Shown here one piece after another: positions 1 through 7,281 of a stretch of 12,711 nucleotides of DNA. The DNA is from an uncultured Rhodanobacter sp. (lineage in GTDB: Bacteria > Pseudomonadota > Gammaproteobacteria > Xanthomonadales > Rhodanobacteraceae): the NCBI GenBank assembly GCA_937906285.1, contig CALCWL010000410.1:1-12711 (forward strand), written 5' to 3'. Each line of letters begins with the position of its first letter. Within the stretch, counting starts at the first letter, position 1. A program made the translations under genes and the position numbers. The notes under the pieces are model-generated. The model was given only the letters and a program-made list of their open reading frames with translations, did not search any database and was not told the origin of the DNA.

Positions 1-1
1 G

Positions 2-829
2 CCGCCGGTGATCAAGCAGCTGGCGATGACCAAGCGCGGCATCATCATCTTCGTCGGCGCCACCGGTTCGGGCAAATCGACCTCGCTGGCGGCGATGGTC
101 GGCTACCGCAACCTCAACTCGACAGGGCACATCATCACGATCGAGGACCCGATCGAGTACGTGCACAAGCACGAGGGCTGCATCATCACCCAGCGCGAGG
201 TCGGCATCGACACCGACAGCTGGGATGCGGCGCTGAAGAACACCCTGCGCCAGGCGCCCGACGTGATCATGATCGGCGAAATCCGCACCCGCGAAGGCAT
301 GGACCACGCCATCGCCTTCGCCGAGACCGGCCACCTGGTGCTGTGCACCCTGCACGCCAACAACGCCAACCAGGCGATGGACCGCATCTTGCACTTCTTC
401 CCGGAGGATCGCCGCCAGCAGCTGCTGATGGACCTGTCGCTGAACCTCAAGGGCATCGTGGCGCAGATGCTGATCCCCACGCCCGATGGCAAGGCGCGCC
501 GGGTCGCGGTGGAGGTGCTGCTCGGCACGCCGCTGGCGCAGGACTACATCCGCCAGGGCGAGATCCACAAGCTGAAGGAGCTGATGAAGGAATCGACCCT
601 GCTGGGCATGAAGACCTTCGACCAGGCGCTGGTCGAGCTCTACCACGCCGGCGAAATCAGCTACGAGGATGCGCTGCGCTACGCGGACAGCTCCAACGAG
701 GTGCGCCTGCGCATCAAACTGGCCCAGGGGGGCGACGCGCACACCTTGTCGCAGGGGCTGGACGGGGTCGAGCTGGAAGAAGATCCCAACGACAAGAGCT
801 TCGGCGGCAGCAACCTGCTCAACCGCTGA
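2..829 (+). CDS. pilU: PilU, type IV pilus retraction ATPase (3' part; start lies left of the window)
   Basis: PilU is a cytoplasmic hexameric ATPase of the PilT/VirB11 secretion-ATPase family. It works with PilT to retract type IV pili during twitching motility. The frame is open from the first bases, so the N-terminal part (roughly 100 residues by family length) is missing. Counting from the valine codon at position 8, I see Walker A GATGSGKST at residues 17-25, the Asp box IEDPIEY at 45-51, Walker B VIMIGEIR at 86-93 and the His box GHLVLCTLHANNANQAMDR starting near 108. Several stretches favour PilU over PilT: LHFFPEDRRQQLLMDLSLNL, MKTFDQAL and ISYEDALRYADS, plus the long acidic tail ending in SNLLNR. 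The family ATP-binding motifs visible here look intact. The gene ends at a TGA just before a hairpin terminator. The gene before it is outside the window; in related bacteria it is usually pilT. Confidence 0.95.
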   Translation, partial: PPVIKQLAMTKRGIIIFVGATGSGKSTSLAAMVGYRNLNSTGHIITIEDPIEYVHKHEGCIITQREVGIDTDSWDAALKNTLRQAPDVIMIGEIRTREGMDHAIAFAETGHLVLCTLHANNANQAMDRILHFFPEDRRQQLLMDLSLNLKGIVAQMLIPTPDGKARRVAVEVLLGTPLAQDYIRQGEIHKLKELMKESTLLGMKTFDQALVELYHAGEISYEDALRYADSSNEVRLRIKLAQGGDAHTLSQGLDGVELEEDPNDKSFGGSNLLNR

Positions 830-848
830 GAGAGCGGTCCCGCGGAAA

Positions 849-876
849 GAAAAAGGAGCCTCGCGGCTCCTTTTTC
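849..876. terminator. Bidirectional rho-independent terminator between pilU and the BON gene
   Basis: The inverted repeat GGAGCC-tcgc-GGCTCC (855-870) is flanked by A5 on the left and T5 on the right, giving an 11-bp stem from 850-860 to 865-875. On the plus strand it ends pilU transcription, with a T-run at 871-875. On the minus strand the A-run becomes the U-tract, so it also ends the convergent BON-domain gene, whose stop is at 900. Confidence 0.9.
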
Positions 877-899
877 CGTTCACGGGTTGTCGCGTTCGA

Positions 900-1313
900 T
901 CAGTGACTGCTCATGCTGGACGAGGGCATGTCGTGGTGCTCTCCCGTTGCGGCGGGGTTGATCGCCAGCGCGGAGGCGTCGACGCTCTTCACGCCCTTGA
1001 CGCCCCGCGCCACGCGCACGGCGTTCATCTTCTCGCTGGCGCTGCTGACATTGCCGGTCAGGGTGACCACGCCGTCGTTGGTGGTCACGTTGATGTCGGT
1101 GGCGCTCACGCCCTTGGTGGTGCCGAATTCGGTCTTCACCTTGGTGGTGATCCATGCGTCGGCTGCCTTGTCGGGCACCGTCTGGTTGTCCGACGCCTGC
1201 GCGGCGGCCTCGCTACCCTGTGCCGCCAGAGCCGGGCTGAGCGGCACGGCGGCGAAGGCGAGCGTCAGGGCGGCGGCGATCATGCTGCGGCGAATCATGG
1301 GAAGGTTGTGCAT
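900..1313 (-). CDS. Exported BON-domain protein (OsmY-like)
   Basis: This is a small periplasmic or envelope protein of 137 residues. I chose the ATG at 1311-1313 because AAGGAG lies 6 nt upstream (plus-strand 1320-1325) and a clear signal peptide follows immediately. The signal peptide has a basic N-terminus (MIRRS), a hydrophobic core (MIAAALTLAFAAVPL) and an ALA-AQ cleavage site near residue 30. The frame stays open upstream, but that sequence does not look like protein. After a short Ala/Gln-rich linker, one BON domain spans about residues 50-117: WITTKVKTEFGTTKGV, then DINVTTNDGVVTLTGNV, then ARGVKGVKSVDASALAI. BON domains bind membranes or carbohydrate, and OsmY-type members help maintain the envelope under osmotic stress. 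The C-terminal tail (HHDMPSSSMSSH) is rich in His, Met and Ser, which is not part of the BON fold. The domain call is firm; the cellular role is inferred from the family only. Confidence 0.85.
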   Translation of the reverse strand: MHNLPMIRRSMIAAALTLAFAAVPLSPALAAQGSEAAAQASDNQTVPDKAADAWITTKVKTEFGTTKGVSATDINVTTNDGVVTLTGNVSSASEKMNAVRVARGVKGVKSVDASALAINPAATGEHHDMPSSSMSSH

Positions 1314-1319
1314 GGCGAT

Positions 1320-1325
1320 CTCCTT
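1320..1325 (-). promoter_or_regulatory. Shine-Dalgarno AAGGAG of the BON gene
   Basis: On the minus strand AAGGAG sits 6 nt before the ATG at 1313. This fixes the start of the BON-domain gene and rules out the longer open frame that continues up to 1496. I saw no convincing -35/-10 pair in 1326-1493; this stretch otherwise holds nothing I can name. Confidence 0.75.
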
Positions 1326-1493
1326 GGGGAAGGGGTTGTCGGTGGAGACAACAGGGTCGCTGGGCTTGCGATCCGTGAGGCCATGACAGCAGCGCCGGAG
1401 TGAACGCCATGTGCGCAGGCGCCGCCGCGATTCAGCTGCCGCCGCGGTTTGCGAAGGCGAAGTCACGAGCATGTTGGCAGGGTGTTGCGCACG

Positions 1494-1526
1494 CAAAAAG
1501 GCCGGGGCGCACGCGGCGCCCCGGCC
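1494..1526 (-). terminator. Rho-independent terminator of the lipoprotein gene
   Basis: A perfect 11-bp inverted repeat has GGCCGGGGCGC at 1500-1510 pairing with GCGCCCCGGCC at 1516-1526 across a 5-nt loop. On the minus strand it is followed directly by TTTTT (complement of A1495-A1499). It lies about 35 nt downstream of the stop codon at 1561, as expected for an intrinsic terminator of that gene. On the plus strand no T-run follows, so it acts in one direction. Confidence 0.9.
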
Positions 1527-1560
1527 TGGGGTGGAATGAGCTGCCTTGGCGTCGCTTATG

Positions 1561-3342
1561 TCACTTCAGCGTCGTCTGGCTGGTGATCACCATGCCGCCG
1601 GCCTCGACATGCATCTCGGCGTGGATGTCCTCCACGCGCTGCGCCTGCCGCTTCATCGCCTCGAACTGCGCCTTGGAACGTGCTGCCGCCTCTGCCGCCT
1701 GGGCGGCGCTGTCATCGGGCGTGTCCGCCGATGCATCACCGCTGTTCATCGCGCTGGCCGCGGCGGTGAGCGCGTCGACCTTGTCCTGCATCAGCTGCAC
1801 CCAGGACAGGTACATCGCGCCGCTCAGGTGCATCCGCGCCATCTGGCCCGCGTTGCCGCCAGCTTGCTTCAGGGTGTCGGCCAGCTTGGCATCCTCGCCG
1901 GCGCCCACGCCGAGCGCCAGCGCCTTGTCGCTCATTGCCACCCAGCCGGGCTGGCCGAGCATGCCGGCCATCTGCTGCGGCAGCGCCACCGGCTTGCCGT
2001 CATTGGTCAGCTTCAGTTGCGCCAGCGCGGGCACCATCATCTGGCCCATCGCCAGCAGGCCCGTCGGGTTGCTGGTGGCCAGCACCAGGCGGCCGCTGAA
2101 GGTGGGCAGGCTGGAGGCGGGATTGTCGGTGAGCGTATCCAGCGCCAGGCGCACGCCCAGCAGGTCGCCGAACGGCGGGATCGCTGCTTTCTGCGTGGCC
2201 GGGCCCAGCTTGGCGAAGCCTTCGTTGATGTCGCTCAGCGCCGGGCAGGTGAACGGCTTGGCCGCCACCGCCTCGGCCTGGGCCATCCAGAACGTGCGCA
2301 GGTCCGCGATCGGCAGCGCCAGGCTCACGTCGAATGGCGCGGTACCGGCTTGGCCCAGCCCGGGCAGTTCGACCTTGAGCCCGGAGAACGCCTTGCCGAT
2401 GTCCTCGGCCAGCGCGATGTCGAGGCGCCCGTCCTGGTGGCCGGCGTCGAGCCGGGTGTAGCCGAAGCTGATTGTCGGCACCCGTGCGGCGATGCGTGCG
2501 GCGTCGGTACTGCACGACGGCGGGACCTGCAACTGGTTCGCCACCGGCTCGCCGGTCTTGGCCGATTCGGCCACCGCATGCGCCTTGCGCATCGCGTTGG
2601 CCAGTGCGTCCTTGCCGCCGAGTGCCAGCGGCAGTGCGCGAGTCAGGTCGAGTTCGCCGACCAGCCACTTCTTGTAACCGTTGGCCTTGGCGAGGTCGGC
2701 CAGGCGACCGTCGTCCTGCATGCTCTTCTGCGGCCGATCCAGCCCCAGCGCCTCGCGCAGCATGGTTTTCGGCGCGTCGATCGGCAGCAGCGCAGCTACC
2801 GCCTGCTTGTCCACCGTGGCCAGGACCACCTCGGTACCCGATTCGGTGGACACGTAGCGCCGATAGCTCTGCTTGCCTTCGCTGGCAAGCTCGAACTTCT
2901 TGCCGTAGGCGGTCTCCAGGCGACCCACGAACGCGTCGAACGCAGCCGGATCGGCGAGCTGGAAGCGCAGCACGGGCGCCAGGCCCAGTCCGTAGAAAGC
3001 CGAATAGCCCTTCAGGTCGAGGCCGGCGGACTGGGCGAAACCCTCCACCGTCTTGCCGTTGAACTCGGCGCGCAGCGCGCGCAGAAGGCGGGCGCCGTCG
3101 GGGTCCTTCTGGGCGAGCCGGTCGGCCGCGGCGTCCATCTGTTCCAGCTGCGACGGCAACTGGGCGTCGGCCTGGGCCAGCAGCGCCTTGCGGGTGTCGT
3201 CGTCGAGCACATCCAGGTTGGCCACGACGTACGGCGTATCGGCTGGCACGAAGGCCAGCGGTGCATCCTTGTCCTTGTGCGAACAGGCGGCCAGCAGGAC
3301 GCTGGCCAGTCCCATCGCGAGATAGCGGGTTGTCGCGCGCAT
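1561..3342 (-). CDS. Large predicted lipoprotein of unknown function
   Basis: This 593-residue protein is one I cannot assign to a characterised family. It begins with a lipoprotein signal: a basic N-terminus (MRATTRY), a short hydrophobic run (LAMGLASVLLAAC) and lipobox LAAC with Cys20 as the lipidated residue. Serine follows the cysteine, so sorting to the outer membrane is likely. The mature protein opens with a charged linker (SHKDKD) and then FVPADTPYVVANLDVL. That resembles the starts of DUF3352-like proteins (from memory, not searched). The rest is alternating alpha/beta sequence without recognisable catalytic motifs. It ends in an Ala/Gln/Glu-rich, probably coiled-coil helix (about residues 540-575) and a beta-like end. 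The gene stands alone between pyrB (86-nt gap) and its own terminator. A CATAAT hexamer on the minus strand near 3370-3375 could be a -10 box, but I found no matching -35. The start is supported by the signal sequence; the ribosome site is weak (GGGGAT, 4 nt upstream). Confidence 0.8.
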   Translation of the reverse strand: MRATTRYLAMGLASVLLAACSHKDKDAPLAFVPADTPYVVANLDVLDDDTRKALLAQADAQLPSQLEQMDAAADRLAQKDPDGARLLRALRAEFNGKTVEGFAQSAGLDLKGYSAFYGLGLAPVLRFQLADPAAFDAFVGRLETAYGKKFELASEGKQSYRRYVSTESGTEVVLATVDKQAVAALLPIDAPKTMLREALGLDRPQKSMQDDGRLADLAKANGYKKWLVGELDLTRALPLALGGKDALANAMRKAHAVAESAKTGEPVANQLQVPPSCSTDAARIAARVPTISFGYTRLDAGHQDGRLDIALAEDIGKAFSGLKVELPGLGQAGTAPFDVSLALPIADLRTFWMAQAEAVAAKPFTCPALSDINEGFAKLGPATQKAAIPPFGDLLGVRLALDTLTDNPASSLPTFSGRLVLATSNPTGLLAMGQMMVPALAQLKLTNDGKPVALPQQMAGMLGQPGWVAMSDKALALGVGAGEDAKLADTLKQAGGNAGQMARMHLSGAMYLSWVQLMQDKVDALTAAASAMNSGDASADTPDDSAAQAAEAAARSKAQFEAMKRQAQRVEDIHAEMHVEAGGMVITSQTTLK

Positions 3343-3403
3343 GTTGATCCCCGTGGTGAGCAGCAGCGGCCATTATGCCCGCAAGGTCGGGTCCGTGGCG
3401 GGC

Positions 3404-3419
3404 GCGGCGCCGGCGCCGC
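3404..3419. repeat. Perfect 16-bp GC palindrome just after pyrB
   Basis: GCGGCGCCGGCGCCGC reads the same on both strands and lies about 10 nt downstream of the pyrB stop. It has no T-run, so it is not a classical terminator. It could form a small hairpin at the 3' end of the operon message or simply reflect GC bias. Confidence 0.45.
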
Positions 3420-3428
3420 AGCGGGCAT

Positions 3429-4355
3429 TCAGCGCGCGAGCACCTCGTTGAGCACCGCCATGCGCACGAACACCCCGTTGCCGACCTGTTCGAGGATGCG
3501 CGACTGCGCGCCGTCGGCCACCTCCGAGGCGATTTCGATGCCGCGGTTGATCGGCCCCGGATGCATGACCAGGCAACCCTTGGCCGCGCGCGCCAGGCGG
3601 CGCCGGTCCAGCCCGTAGCGGGTGAAGTAGGCGGCCTCGTCGGGCAGTTCGATGCGCGCCATGCGCTCCTTCTGCAGGCGCAGCATCACCACGGCGTCGG
3701 CGTCTTCGATGGCCTCGTCGAAGTCCGTGAAGCGCTGGCCCTCGGCGACTTCGTCGGTGGTCGGCATCAGCTCGGGCGGCGCACACAGGCGGATTTCCTT
3801 CACGCCCAGCGCGGTGAAGGCATTGATGTCCGAGCGGGCCACCCGCGAGTGGCTGATGTCGCCGCAGATCACCACCGTCAGGTTCTCGAAATCGGGTCGG
3901 TGCTGGCGGATCGTCAGCGCGTCCAGCAGGCCCTGGGTGGGATGCGCGCGGTTGCCGTCGCCGGCGTTGATCACCGATACGCCGCTCATCGCGTGGCGCA
4001 CCAGTTCGTCCGGGGTGCCGGACTGCTTGTGGCGCACGATGATCGCGTCCAGGTGCATCGCCTCCAGCGTATGCAGGGTGTCGTACAGCTCCTCCCCCTT
4101 GCTGGTGGAAGACAGCGCGATGTCGAAATTGATCACGTCGGCGCCCAGTCGGCGGGCGGCCAGCTCGAACGAGGTGCGCGTGCGCGTGGATGGTTCGAAG
4201 AACAGGTTCAGCACGGTGCGCCCGGCCAGCACGTCGAGCTTGCGGGTGCCGTGAGCGCAGGCGTCGCGCAGGGCTTCGGCGCGGTCGAGCAGGCGCTCGA
4301 TGGTCTCGCGCGGCAGGTTTTCCAGGGTGGTCAGGTGGCGCAGGCGAGGGCTCAT
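3429..4355 (-). CDS. pyrB: Aspartate carbamoyltransferase catalytic subunit
   Basis: PyrB condenses carbamoyl phosphate with L-aspartate to give N-carbamoyl-aspartate, the committed step of pyrimidine synthesis in the cytoplasm. From the ATG at 4353-4355 the protein has 308 residues, the usual catalytic-chain length. It carries the carbamoyl-phosphate loop FFEPSTRTRTSF at 52-63, the SSTSKGE loop with Lys86 at 82-88, HPTQGLLD at 138-145, GDISHSRVARS at 165-175 and HPGPINRG at 265-272. All the signature residues look intact. An in-frame ATG at 4406 would add 17 Pro-rich residues and overlap ruvX by 20 nt. Neither start has a good ribosome site, and I prefer the shorter one because homology begins there. 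The gene is last in the gshB-tonB-algH-ruvX-pyrB operon, 31 nt after ruvX. Pseudomonads carry pyrR before and pyrC' after pyrB at this locus; both are absent here. Confidence 0.93.
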   Translation of the reverse strand: MSPRLRHLTTLENLPRETIERLLDRAEALRDACAHGTRKLDVLAGRTVLNLFFEPSTRTRTSFELAARRLGADVINFDIALSSTSKGEELYDTLHTLEAMHLDAIIVRHKQSGTPDELVRHAMSGVSVINAGDGNRAHPTQGLLDALTIRQHRPDFENLTVVICGDISHSRVARSDINAFTALGVKEIRLCAPPELMPTTDEVAEGQRFTDFDEAIEDADAVVMLRLQKERMARIELPDEAAYFTRYGLDRRRLARAAKGCLVMHPGPINRGIEIASEVADGAQSRILEQVGNGVFVRMAVLNEVLAR

Positions 4356-4386
4356 GGGGGTTCGCGGATCGGGGTGGAGGTGCGGG

Positions 4387-4836
4387 TCAGTGCGGGACGG
4401 CGCCATGGGAAGTCGCGGCGGCCTCGACCAGCCAGCGTTCGAGGATCACCGCGGCCGCCTCGGCGTCGATGGCGGCGCCTTCGCGACGTCGCCGCAGGCC
4501 GGCGGCGCGCCCGGCGGCGAAACGTTCGGCGGCTTCGTGCGAGCTGTGGCGTTCGTCGACCAGCACCACCGGCAGGCGGTAGCGCTCGGTCAGCTTGCCG
4601 GCGAAGGCGCGTGCGCGCCGGCTGGCGGGTTGTTCGGCGCCATCCAGGGTCAGCGGCAGGCCGACCACCAGAGTGTCGGGCTGCCACTCGCGCTGCAGGG
4701 CGTCGAGCCGGTCCCAGTCGGGCCGATCGTCGCGGACGGCGACCACGGCGAGTGCGCGCGCGGTGGCGGTCAGGCGGTTGCCGATGGCCACGCCGGTGAG
4801 GCGACTGCCGACATCGAAGCCGAGCACACAGCTCAT
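4387..4836 (-). CDS. ruvX: YqgF/RuvX-type RNase H-fold nuclease (pre-16S rRNA processing)
   Basis: This 149-residue cytoplasmic protein belongs to the YqgF family, known for 5'-end maturation of 16S rRNA and annotated as a putative Holliday-junction resolvase. The RNase H-like fold is visible: LGFDVGSRLTGVAIGN at residues 5-20 (Asp8 acidic), VVGLPLTLDG at 57-66, VVLVDERHSSHEAAERF at 90-106 (Glu95) and IDAEAAAVILERWL at 123-136 (Asp124). The three acidic positions expected for metal binding are present. The ATG at 4834-4836 overlaps the algH stop as ATGA, which fixes the start and implies translational coupling. The frame runs open further upstream to 5091, but that is a shadow of algH. The algH-ruvX (yqgE-yqgF) pairing is very widely conserved in gammaproteobacteria. 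Confidence 0.93.
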   Translation of the reverse strand: MSCVLGFDVGSRLTGVAIGNRLTATARALAVVAVRDDRPDWDRLDALQREWQPDTLVVGLPLTLDGAEQPASRRARAFAGKLTERYRLPVVLVDERHSSHEAAERFAAGRAAGLRRRREGAAIDAEAAAVILERWLVEAAATSHGAVPH

Positions 4837-5402
4837 GCGTGGCCCGCGTAGCCGGACAACTGGCGCGGGTCCACCCCGACCAGGCCGGCGGCGGCGCTCC
4901 AGCGCTCCTCCAGCGGCGTGTCGAAGACGACCCGGCCGTTGGCTTCGGCGGTGAGCCAGGCGTTGGCCATCAGCTCCTGTTCGAGCTGGCCGGCGTCCCA
5001 GCCGGCGTAGCCCAGCACCATGATGGCCTGGCGGGGGCCTTCGCCGGCGGCCATCGCCACCAGGATGTCGCGCGAGGTGGTCACCGACCACTGCTCGTTG
5101 ATGCGGTAGCTGGATTCCCAGTCGCCGGGTTCGCGGTGCAGCACGAAGCCGCGCTCCTGCTGCACCGGGCCGCCGATCAGCACCGGTGCGTCAGCCAGGT
5201 CGGCGTCGGCGCATTCGAGTTTCATCTGCGCCAGCACGTCGCCGAAGCGGTATTCGGACAGCTGGTTCACCAGCAAGCCGACCGCGCCGTCCTCGTCGTG
5301 CTGGCACAGCAGTGCCACGCCGCGCGAGAACGGCGGCTCGGCCAGGCCCGGCATGGCGATGAGGAAGTGACCGGTGAGGGTCGCGGGTTGCATGGCAGCC
5401 AT
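4833..5402 (-). CDS. algH: YqgE/AlgH family protein
   Basis: This is a 189-residue member of the UPF0301 (YqgE/AlgH) family, of near-standard length. AlgH was named as a regulator of alginate genes in Pseudomonas; its biochemical role is still unclear. Family hallmarks are LTGHFLIAMPGL at residues 9-20, FSRGVALLCQHDEDGAVGLL at 25-44, VLIGGPVQQERGFVLH at 74-89, SSYRINEQWSVTTSRDIL at 97-114 and LGYAGWDAGQLEQELMANAW at 130-149. I chose the ATG at 5400-5402. A second in-frame ATG at 5393 would shorten it by three residues, and no strong ribosome site separates them. It follows the tonB-like gene by 35 nt and its stop overlaps the ruvX start (ATGA). A TACAAT hexamer in the gap (minus strand, about 5409-5414) resembles a -10 box but has no recognisable -35. 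Confidence 0.92.
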   Translation of the reverse strand: MAAMQPATLTGHFLIAMPGLAEPPFSRGVALLCQHDEDGAVGLLVNQLSEYRFGDVLAQMKLECADADLADAPVLIGGPVQQERGFVLHREPGDWESSYRINEQWSVTTSRDILVAMAAGEGPRQAIMVLGYAGWDAGQLEQELMANAWLTAEANGRVVFDTPLEERWSAAAGLVGVDPRQLSGYAGHA

Positions 5403-5437
5403 GGCGCCATTGTAGTCGCAGCCGAATCGCGGCGCTC

Positions 5438-6307
5438 CTAGCGCGTCTGCAGCACGTTGTTGGGCTGGAACTGCCAGGTGCGGGTGATGTTCAGCTCGTC
5501 GACGTGATCGCCGGCCCGCGGTGCCGGCGGAAACGGTGCGGCCAGGCGCACGATGCGCTCGGCCGCGGCGTCGAGCACCGGCTGGCCGGAACTCTGGATC
5601 ACGTCGATGCTCTTGATGCTGCCGTCGAGGTTGAGCACCACGGTCAGCAGCACGTTGCCGTGCAGGCCGCGGCGGCGCGCTTCCTCGGGGTAGTTCAGGT
5701 TGCCGACCCGCTCGACCCGGTCCGACCATCCGCGCATGTAGGCGGCATAGGCGTATTCGCGGGTGCTGGCGGTGAGGTACTTGACCTTTGGCCGCTTGGC
5801 GTAATCCACCTTCTTGCGGCGCAATTCGGCGGCGAGCTGGGCGATCGCCTGCTGGCGTTTCAGCTCGGCTGCGGTGGGCGTGGCATGTTGCTGATCGACC
5901 TCGGTCCGTGCGGTGTCGCTGGCGACGCTGAAATCACTGCGGCTGCGGGTGGTGACCATGCGCGTGGGAGTGGCCGGATGCGGCAGCGGCGTGGACTCCT
6001 GCACCGGTTGCGGCGCCACTCCCGGATCAGGGCGCGGCAGCGCGCCGGAGAACAGCTGCGAGGGCCGGGCGGCGCGCTCGCTCTCGCCGCCGCCGCGATT
6101 GTTGGCCTGGGCCAGGAAATCGGCCTTGTCCGGCGCCTCCTGGTTGGCCACGTTGACCAGCGCGACGTCGAGCGTGGGCAGGCTCGGATCAGGCTTGGCG
6201 AAGTGGAAGGTGATGCCCAGCAGCAGCACGCCATGCAGCAGCAGCGAGAACAGCATGGTGGCGCCGATCGGGTCGGGTCGGGCGTTGACGGTTGCGGTCG
6301 CACTCAC
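5438..6307 (-). CDS. TonB-family energy transducer (TonB3-like by position)
   Basis: TonB proteins pass proton-motive energy from ExbB/ExbD in the inner membrane to outer-membrane receptors. This one has 289 residues. It has a short cytoplasmic N-terminus and one membrane segment at about 15-36 (IGATMLFSLLLHGVLLLGIT) holding Ser21-x3-His25, the S-x3-H pattern of E. coli TonB. A Pro-containing, low-complexity periplasmic spacer follows, then a charged helix at about 146-172. The TonB C-terminal domain covers about 203-283: LNYPEEARRRGLHGNVLL, VVLNLDGSIKSIDVIQSSG, LAAPFPPAP and ITRTWQFQP. I accept the GTG start at 6307 because it overlaps the gshB stop as GTGA; the next Met (residue 18) would cut into the membrane segment. 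No exbB or exbD is in the window. At this place P. aeruginosa has tonB3, reported to be required for twitching motility, so a pilus-related role is plausible but inferred. Confidence 0.85.
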   Translation of the reverse strand: MSATATVNARPDPIGATMLFSLLLHGVLLLGITFHFAKPDPSLPTLDVALVNVANQEAPDKADFLAQANNRGGGESERAARPSQLFSGALPRPDPGVAPQPVQESTPLPHPATPTRMVTTRSRSDFSVASDTARTEVDQQHATPTAAELKRQQAIAQLAAELRRKKVDYAKRPKVKYLTASTREYAYAAYMRGWSDRVERVGNLNYPEEARRRGLHGNVLLTVVLNLDGSIKSIDVIQSSGQPVLDAAAERIVRLAAPFPPAPRAGDHVDELNITRTWQFQPNNVLQTR

Positions 6308-7281
6308 GCAGGACGGTTTCCACTGGCGTGCCGCTCGATGACGTCGAACAGCTGGCCTGCAATGTTAAGCCCGAACTGCGCATCCAGTTCACGCACGCAG
6401 GTCGGGGATGTGACGTTGATCTCGGTGAGGTAGTCGCCGATCACGTCCAGGCCGGTGAACAGCAGCCCGCGGCGACGCAGTTCGGGGGCCACCTGCGCCA
6501 CGATCCAGCGATCGCGTTCGGACAGCGGCACGCCCTCGCCGCGGCCGCCGGCGGCGAGGTTGCCGCGGAAATCGCTGCCCTGCGGAATGCGTGCGAGCGC
6601 ATACGGCACCGGTTCGCCGTCCACGACGAGGATGCGCTTGTCCCCGGCGGTGATCTCGGGCAGATACTTCTGGGCGATTGCGAGCTGCCGGTGCGCGCCG
6701 TGGTCGTCGCCGCCGAGCAGGGTTTCCAGCATCGAGTTCAGGTTGCTGTCGCCGTGACGCACGCGGAAGATGCCGCGCCCGCCCATGCCGTCGAGCGGCT
6801 TGAGCACCACCTCGCCGTGCTCGGCGGCGAACCGGCGCAATTCGCCGGGGTCGCGCGCCACCAGGGTCGGCGCGATGCACTGCGGGAACTCCAGCGCGAA
6901 CAGCTTCTCGTTGCAGTCGCGCAGCGAACGCGGATCGTTCACCACCAGCACGCCGCCACGCCGGGCCGCTTCGAGGATCATGGTGTCGTAGACGAACTGC
7001 GCGTCGACCGGAGGGTCCTTGCGCATCAGTACCACGTCCAGCTCGCGCAGGTCGTGCCAGCGTGGCTGGCCCAGCGTGTACCAGCCGCGCGGGTCGTCGC
7101 GCACCTCGAGCGGCGCGCTGCGCACCCATGGCGCGCCATCGCGCAGGGCGAGGTCGCCCTGTTCGAAATAATGCAGGCCGTGGCCACGCCGGGCGGCCTC
7201 CAGCAGCATCGCCAGGGTGGTGTCCTTGGCCACTTTGATGGCGCCGATGGGATCCATCAGGACGCCGACGGAAAGGGTCAT
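6304..7281 (-). CDS. gshB: Glutathione synthetase
   Basis: GshB joins gamma-glutamylcysteine and glycine using ATP, the second step of glutathione synthesis in the cytoplasm. At 325 residues it is close to the usual length and has the ATP-grasp layout. The N-terminal domain opens VGVLMDPI and contains LMRKDPPVDAQF at 85-96 and NEKLFALEFP at 124-133. The ATP-binding strand-loop KPLDGMGGRG lies at 161-170, followed by GDKRILVVDGEPVPYALAR at 213-231 and RGNLAAGGRG at 239-248. The metal-binding end is TGLDVIGDYLTEINVTSPT at 276-294, with Asp279, Glu287 and Asn289. The ATG at 7279-7281 has GGAG 8 nt upstream. It is the first gene of the minus-strand operon, and its TGA overlaps the GTG of the tonB-like gene (6304-6307). 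Confidence 0.95.
   Translation of the reverse strand: MTLSVGVLMDPIGAIKVAKDTTLAMLLEAARRGHGLHYFEQGDLALRDGAPWVRSAPLEVRDDPRGWYTLGQPRWHDLRELDVVLMRKDPPVDAQFVYDTMILEAARRGGVLVVNDPRSLRDCNEKLFALEFPQCIAPTLVARDPGELRRFAAEHGEVVLKPLDGMGGRGIFRVRHGDSNLNSMLETLLGGDDHGAHRQLAIAQKYLPEITAGDKRILVVDGEPVPYALARIPQGSDFRGNLAAGGRGEGVPLSERDRWIVAQVAPELRRRGLLFTGLDVIGDYLTEINVTSPTCVRELDAQFGLNIAGQLFDVIERHASGNRPA

Noticed and set aside
1546..3618. Plus-strand open frame of 690 codons opposite the lipoprotein gene
   Set aside because: Arg/Gln/Gly-rich low-complexity translation typical of an antisense shadow; the minus-strand frame has a signal peptide, a lipobox and its own terminator.
4356..4406. Longer pyrB start at 4406
   Set aside because: It would add 17 Pro-rich residues with no family similarity and overlap ruvX, and has no ribosome site.
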